From Nitrosophilus alvini (GTDB taxonomy: Bacteria; Campylobacterota; Campylobacteria; Campylobacterales; Nitratiruptoraceae), in NCBI RefSeq assembly GCF_015100395.1, contig NZ_AP022847.1:684501-748500 (forward strand): a DNA stretch of 64,000 bases, written 5' to 3'. Made by a program: the position numbers and the translations under genes. A model generated the notes under the pieces. The model saw nothing but the letters and a program-made list of their open reading frames with translations, was not told the DNA's origin and made no database searches. Positions within the stretch are counted from its first letter, which is position 1; each line of letters begins with the position of its first letter. This document shows positions 61,041 to 64,000 of the stretch, piece after piece.

Positions 61041-63842
61041 ATGGCACTTAGTCGTAGAGATTTTTTGAAGAGTGCAGCTGCTGCAACTGCAGCGAGCGCC
61101 GTCGGGCTTGCAGTTCCAAAAGAGATGGAAGCTGCGAGCAAAAACGCTGAAGCCGGCTGGAGATGGGATAAAGCTGCCTGTCGTTTCTGCGGAACCGGTT
61201 GCGGTATTATGATCGCTACTAAAAACGGCAGAATAGTTGCTGTCAAAGGTGACCCTGCAGCACCTGTTAACAGAGGTCTTAACTGTATCAAGGGTTACTT
61301 CAACGCCAAGATTATGTACGGTGAAGACAGACTCAAAACTCCGCTTCTCAGAATGAATGACAAAGGTGAATTTGATAAGAAAGGCAAATTTAGACCTGTA
61401 AGCTGGAAAAGAGCATTCGATGAGATGGAGAAGCATATAAGAAGAGCTTTGAAAGAGAGCGGACCAGAAGGTGTTGCTGTATTTGCATCAGGACAGTATA
61501 CCGTTATGGAAGGATATGCCGCACATAAGATGATGAAAGCGGGATTTAGATCCAATGCTATAGACCCGAATGCAAGACACTGTATGGCAAGTGCGGTTGT
61601 CGGTTTTTATCAAACATTCGGTGTGGATGAGCCTTCAGGATGTTACGATGATATAGAGCTTACAGATACGATCGTAACATGGGGTTCAAATATGGCTGAG
61701 ATGCACCCGATTCTTTGGTCAAGGGTTACGGACAGAAAACTCAGCAACCCGGATAGAGTAAAGATAGTAAACCTTCAAACATACACTCACAGAACCTGCG
61801 ATTTGGGTGATATAAACATTATCTTCAAGCCCCAAACAGATATGCTTATATGGAACTATATAGCTCATGAGATAGTATACAATCATCCTGAAGCTATCGA
61901 TTGGGACTTTGTCAAAAAATATATAGTTTTTGCAACCGGACCTATAAATATCGGTTACGGTATGAGAAGAGCCGGCGATAAGTCTCTTAGCAAATATAGT
62001 CCAAAAGAGATGGAAACAATTAAACAAGAAATGGAGCATGTCGTAAGTGAAGATGAAGCTCCTGCTCTAGAGCCTTACGGATATAAAGCCGGAGATGTGA
62101 TTAAACACAAAGGTGGAACTCTCAAGCACTGGGAGATCTCTTTTGAAGAGTACAAAAAATCTCTAGCACCTTACACGCTAGATTATGTTGCAAGAGTGGC
62201 AAAAGGTGATCCTGATGAGTCTTTGGAAGAGTTCAAAGGTAAACTGAAAGCTCTTGCTGATCTATATATAGAAAAAGACAGAAAAATTGTATCTTTCTGG
62301 ACAATGGGTATGAACCAGCACACAAGAGGAACATGGGTAAATACTCTTTCTTACAATGTCCACTTTTTGCTTAATAAGCAAGCGAAGCCGGGATGTGGTG
62401 CATTCTCTTTGACAGGACAGCCTAGTGCGTGCGGTACCGCAAGGGAAGTTGGTACATTTACCCACAGATTGCCGGCTGATTTGATGGTAAAAAATCCTAA
62501 ACACAGAAAAATAGCAGAAAAAATCTGGAGAGTACCGCATGGTACTATAAACCCTGTAGGAAAGCAGCATATCATGGCTATCCACAGAGGTCTTGAAGAT
62601 GGATTGATCAAGTTTGCATGGGTTAACGTATGTAACCCGTATCAAGATTCTGCAAGTGCTAACCACTGGATCAAAGCTGCCAGAAACATGGATAACTTCA
62701 TAGTTGTAAGTGACGGTTATCCGGGAATCAGTGCAAAAGTTGCAGACCTTATTTTGCCAAGTGCGATGATTTATGAAAAATGGGGAGCATACGGAAACGC
62801 TGAAAGAAGAACTCAGCACTGGAGACAGCAAGTTCTTCCGGTTGGCGAAGCTATGAGTGATACATGGCAGTGGGTTGAACTTAGTAAAAGATTTACAGTA
62901 AAAGATCTATGGGGAGCTTATCCTCCAAGTGGCCCAAGAAAGAAACCTCTTCCAAGTGTTATCGAAGAAGCCAAAAAAATGGGCTACAGCGAAGATACTA
63001 CAATGTTCGAAATCCTATTTGCGAACGACAGAGCGAAAAAATATAAAATCGACTTGACTAAGTTCCCGCAAAAAGGATTTGATAACAGTGAATGTCTCGG
63101 TGATGCGAGAAATGTAAAAGGAAGTGACGGTAAAGTCTTCAAAGGGTATGGTTTTATGATTCATGAATATCTCTGGGAAGAGTACAGACTCTTTGGACTT
63201 GGACATGCTCATGACCTTGCTGACTTTGCAACATACCACAGAGTAAGAGGTTTGAGATGGCCAGTTGTTGACGGAAAAGAGACTCAGTGGAGATTTAACA
63301 CTAAATATGACCCATATGCAAGAAAAGCAAATCCGAACGGAGATTTTGCATTCTATGGAAAAATTGCTAAGGCTCTTCCATCCGGTAACTTGACTGGTGT
63401 AACAGACAAGAAAAAGAAACCTTTGCCAAACAAAGCGAAAATATTTGCAAGACCATATATGCAGCCACCTGAAATTCCTGATAACAAATATCCTTTCTGG
63501 CTATGTACAGGTAGGGTATTGGAGCACTGGCACAGTGGAACTATGACTATGAGAGTTCCTGAACTTTATAGAGCAGTTCCTGAAGCTCTTTGCTTTATGC
63601 ATCCTGAGGACGCCAAGAAAATCGGTGTTAAACCTGGCGAACTTGTTTGGGTTGAAAGTAGAAGAGGTAAGGTAAAAGCAAGAGTTACTACAAGAGGAAG
63701 AAACAGACCACCAAAAGGTCTTGTGTTCGTTCCATGGTTTGATGAGAGGGTATTTATCAACAAAGTTTGTCTGGATGCCACATGTCCTATGTCTAAACAG
63801 ACAGACTTCAAAAAGTGTGCTGTTAAGATATACAAAGCTTAA
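61041..63842 (+). CDS. napA: Periplasmic nitrate reductase catalytic subunit
   Basis: 933 residues. A Tat signal peptide [15 protein letters not shown] (about 4-18) exports it folded. A [4Fe-4S] site uses Cys47, Cys50, Cys54 and Cys82; the molybdenum ligand is Cys181 in [13 protein letters not shown]. The length and the inserts fit the epsilonproteobacterial NapA. It reduces nitrate to nitrite with bis-MGD, supplied through MobB. AGGAGG lies before the ATG. napG follows after 50 bases, as in the napAGHBFLD order of this phylum. Confidence 0.98.
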   Translation: MALSRRDFLKSAAAATAASAVGLAVPKEMEAASKNAEAGWRWDKAACRFCGTGCGIMIATKNGRIVAVKGDPAAPVNRGLNCIKGYFNAKIMYGEDRLKTPLLRMNDKGEFDKKGKFRPVSWKRAFDEMEKHIRRALKESGPEGVAVFASGQYTVMEGYAAHKMMKAGFRSNAIDPNARHCMASAVVGFYQTFGVDEPSGCYDDIELTDTIVTWGSNMAEMHPILWSRVTDRKLSNPDRVKIVNLQTYTHRTCDLGDINIIFKPQTDMLIWNYIAHEIVYNHPEAIDWDFVKKYIVFATGPINIGYGMRRAGDKSLSKYSPKEMETIKQEMEHVVSEDEAPALEPYGYKAGDVIKHKGGTLKHWEISFEEYKKSLAPYTLDYVARVAKGDPDESLEEFKGKLKALADLYIEKDRKIVSFWTMGMNQHTRGTWVNTLSYNVHFLLNKQAKPGCGAFSLTGQPSACGTAREVGTFTHRLPADLMVKNPKHRKIAEKIWRVPHGTINPVGKQHIMAIHRGLEDGLIKFAWVNVCNPYQDSASANHWIKAARNMDNFIVVSDGYPGISAKVADLILPSAMIYEKWGAYGNAERRTQHWRQQVLPVGEAMSDTWQWVELSKRFTVKDLWGAYPPSGPRKKPLPSVIEEAKKMGYSEDTTMFEILFANDRAKKYKIDLTKFPQKGFDNSECLGDARNVKGSDGKVFKGYGFMIHEYLWEEYRLFGLGHAHDLADFATYHRVRGLRWPVVDGKETQWRFNTKYDPYARKANPNGDFAFYGKIAKALPSGNLTGVTDKKKKPLPNKAKIFARPYMQPPEIPDNKYPFWLCTGRVLEHWHSGTMTMRVPELYRAVPEALCFMHPEDAKKIGVKPGELVWVESRRGKVKARVTTRGRNRPPKGLVFVPWFDERVFINKVCLDATCPMSKQTDFKKCAVKIYKA

Positions 63843-63892
63843 CGAAAGGATAGGGTTGTTTTGAACAATCAAGTCCGATACAGGGGGGAGGA

Positions 63893-64000
63893 ATGGATAA
63901 GAATGAAAAGTCTGTAATGACTGGAAGAAGAAGATTTCTTATTCAAATGGCGCAAAACGTTGCAACTGCAGGTCTTGGGGGGCTTTTATGGAGTGCTTAT
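63893..64000 (+). CDS. napG: NapG-type ferredoxin, 5' end only (cut by the window edge)
   Basis: 36 codons are visible from ATG 63893, with GGGGGGAGGA upstream. The start TGRRRFLIQMAQNVATAG is a Tat signal (Arg-Arg-Arg-Phe-Leu). No Fe-S motif is in view yet. Its place right after napA matches NapG, the periplasmic ferredoxin that feeds electrons from quinol toward NapA with NapH. The call rests on position and signal peptide. Confidence 0.75.
   Translation, partial: MDKNEKSVMTGRRRFLIQMAQNVATAGLGGLLWSAY

Noticed and set aside
62262-62831. Minus-strand 189-codon frame inside napA
   Set aside because: Opposite strand of a conserved napA region; composition is typical of an antisense shadow.
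63862-63874. Small TTGTT...AACAA hairpin between napA and napG
   Set aside because: Five weak pairs only; no evidence that it affects nap expression.

Overview
The window looks like ordinary chromosome from a Campylobacterota (Epsilonproteobacteria) species. The DNA is AT-rich, most genes start with ATG behind short AGGA/GGAG ribosome sites, and -10 boxes of TATAAT/TAAAAT type are common with no clear -35. Gene order matches blocks I know from Campylobacter jejuni: metG / small Cys protein / fbp / mobB / lipoprotein / slt / yggT / gltX, and ychF / pepA / dedA / apt / rpiB, plus hemL next to an AtpZ-like gene. The lineage is a free-living nitrate respirer, since a nap operon begins at the right edge and nitrate-type sensor domains occur at both ends. 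A vent or sediment genus such as Nitratiruptor, Hydrogenimonas or Sulfurimonas would fit, but I cannot fix the genus from sequence alone. No prophage, IS element, CRISPR array or rRNA operon was seen.

Layout. 1-4502: the end of ybeY, a NIT-domain chemoreceptor with cheB and cheR, then queC. 4577-24543: a mostly minus-strand housekeeping stretch holding a TRAP-type binding lipoprotein, a ChaA-like antiporter, a MurF-like protein, metG, fbp, mobB, slt, yggT, gltX, ychF, pepA, dedA, trpB, apt, rpiB, a site-2 protease, lepB and folD; psd and a small partner lie on the plus strand. 24650-32054: cytochrome c and a CitE-like gene, then an accessory operon coding for a LuxI/FeeM-like acyltransferase, a TonB-dependent receptor, a YfiR-like protein and a HAMP-GGDEF-EAL protein broken by one in-frame TAA, facing a tonB gene. 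32195-50306: hemL, rpoD, leuD, leuB, a CCA-adding-type enzyme, purU, trmL, glyS, an MnmC-like oxidoreductase, hemH, pgi, a deacetylase, an ABC exporter and tRNA-Glu. 50364-54102: a tight minus-strand operon of N-formylglutamate amidohydrolase, a DUF1704/QEGLA metallopeptidase and a GshB-like ATP-grasp enzyme.

54175-64000 is the most distinctive region. Four near-perfect TTGAY-N4-GTCAA palindromes, the signature of Crp/Fnr-family sites, sit 29.5-30.5 bases (centre to first base of the -10) from TATAAT/TATACT/TAAAAT boxes. They stand in front of a histidine-bearing membrane protein, a DUF2249 / 12-TM protein / DUF59 / DUF1858-DUF2249 / DedA operon, a divergent FmdE-like gene, a Crp/Fnr regulator itself, and napA. 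A membrane protein with two NarX/PilJ-type nitrate-sensing modules but no kinase lies between the regulator and napA. I read this as one N-oxide respiration and stress regulon, with the 12-TM protein (two internal His...Ile-Pro...His repeats) as its least understood and most interesting member.

A second theme is a family of composite intergenic repeats made of hexamers of the form GTGNGT and, in three copies, heptamers close to ACGAATC. They begin almost directly after the stop codons of queC, pepA, lepB, hemL and purU, always with the same orientation relative to the upstream gene; a sixth, shorter tract lies in the lepB-folD gap.
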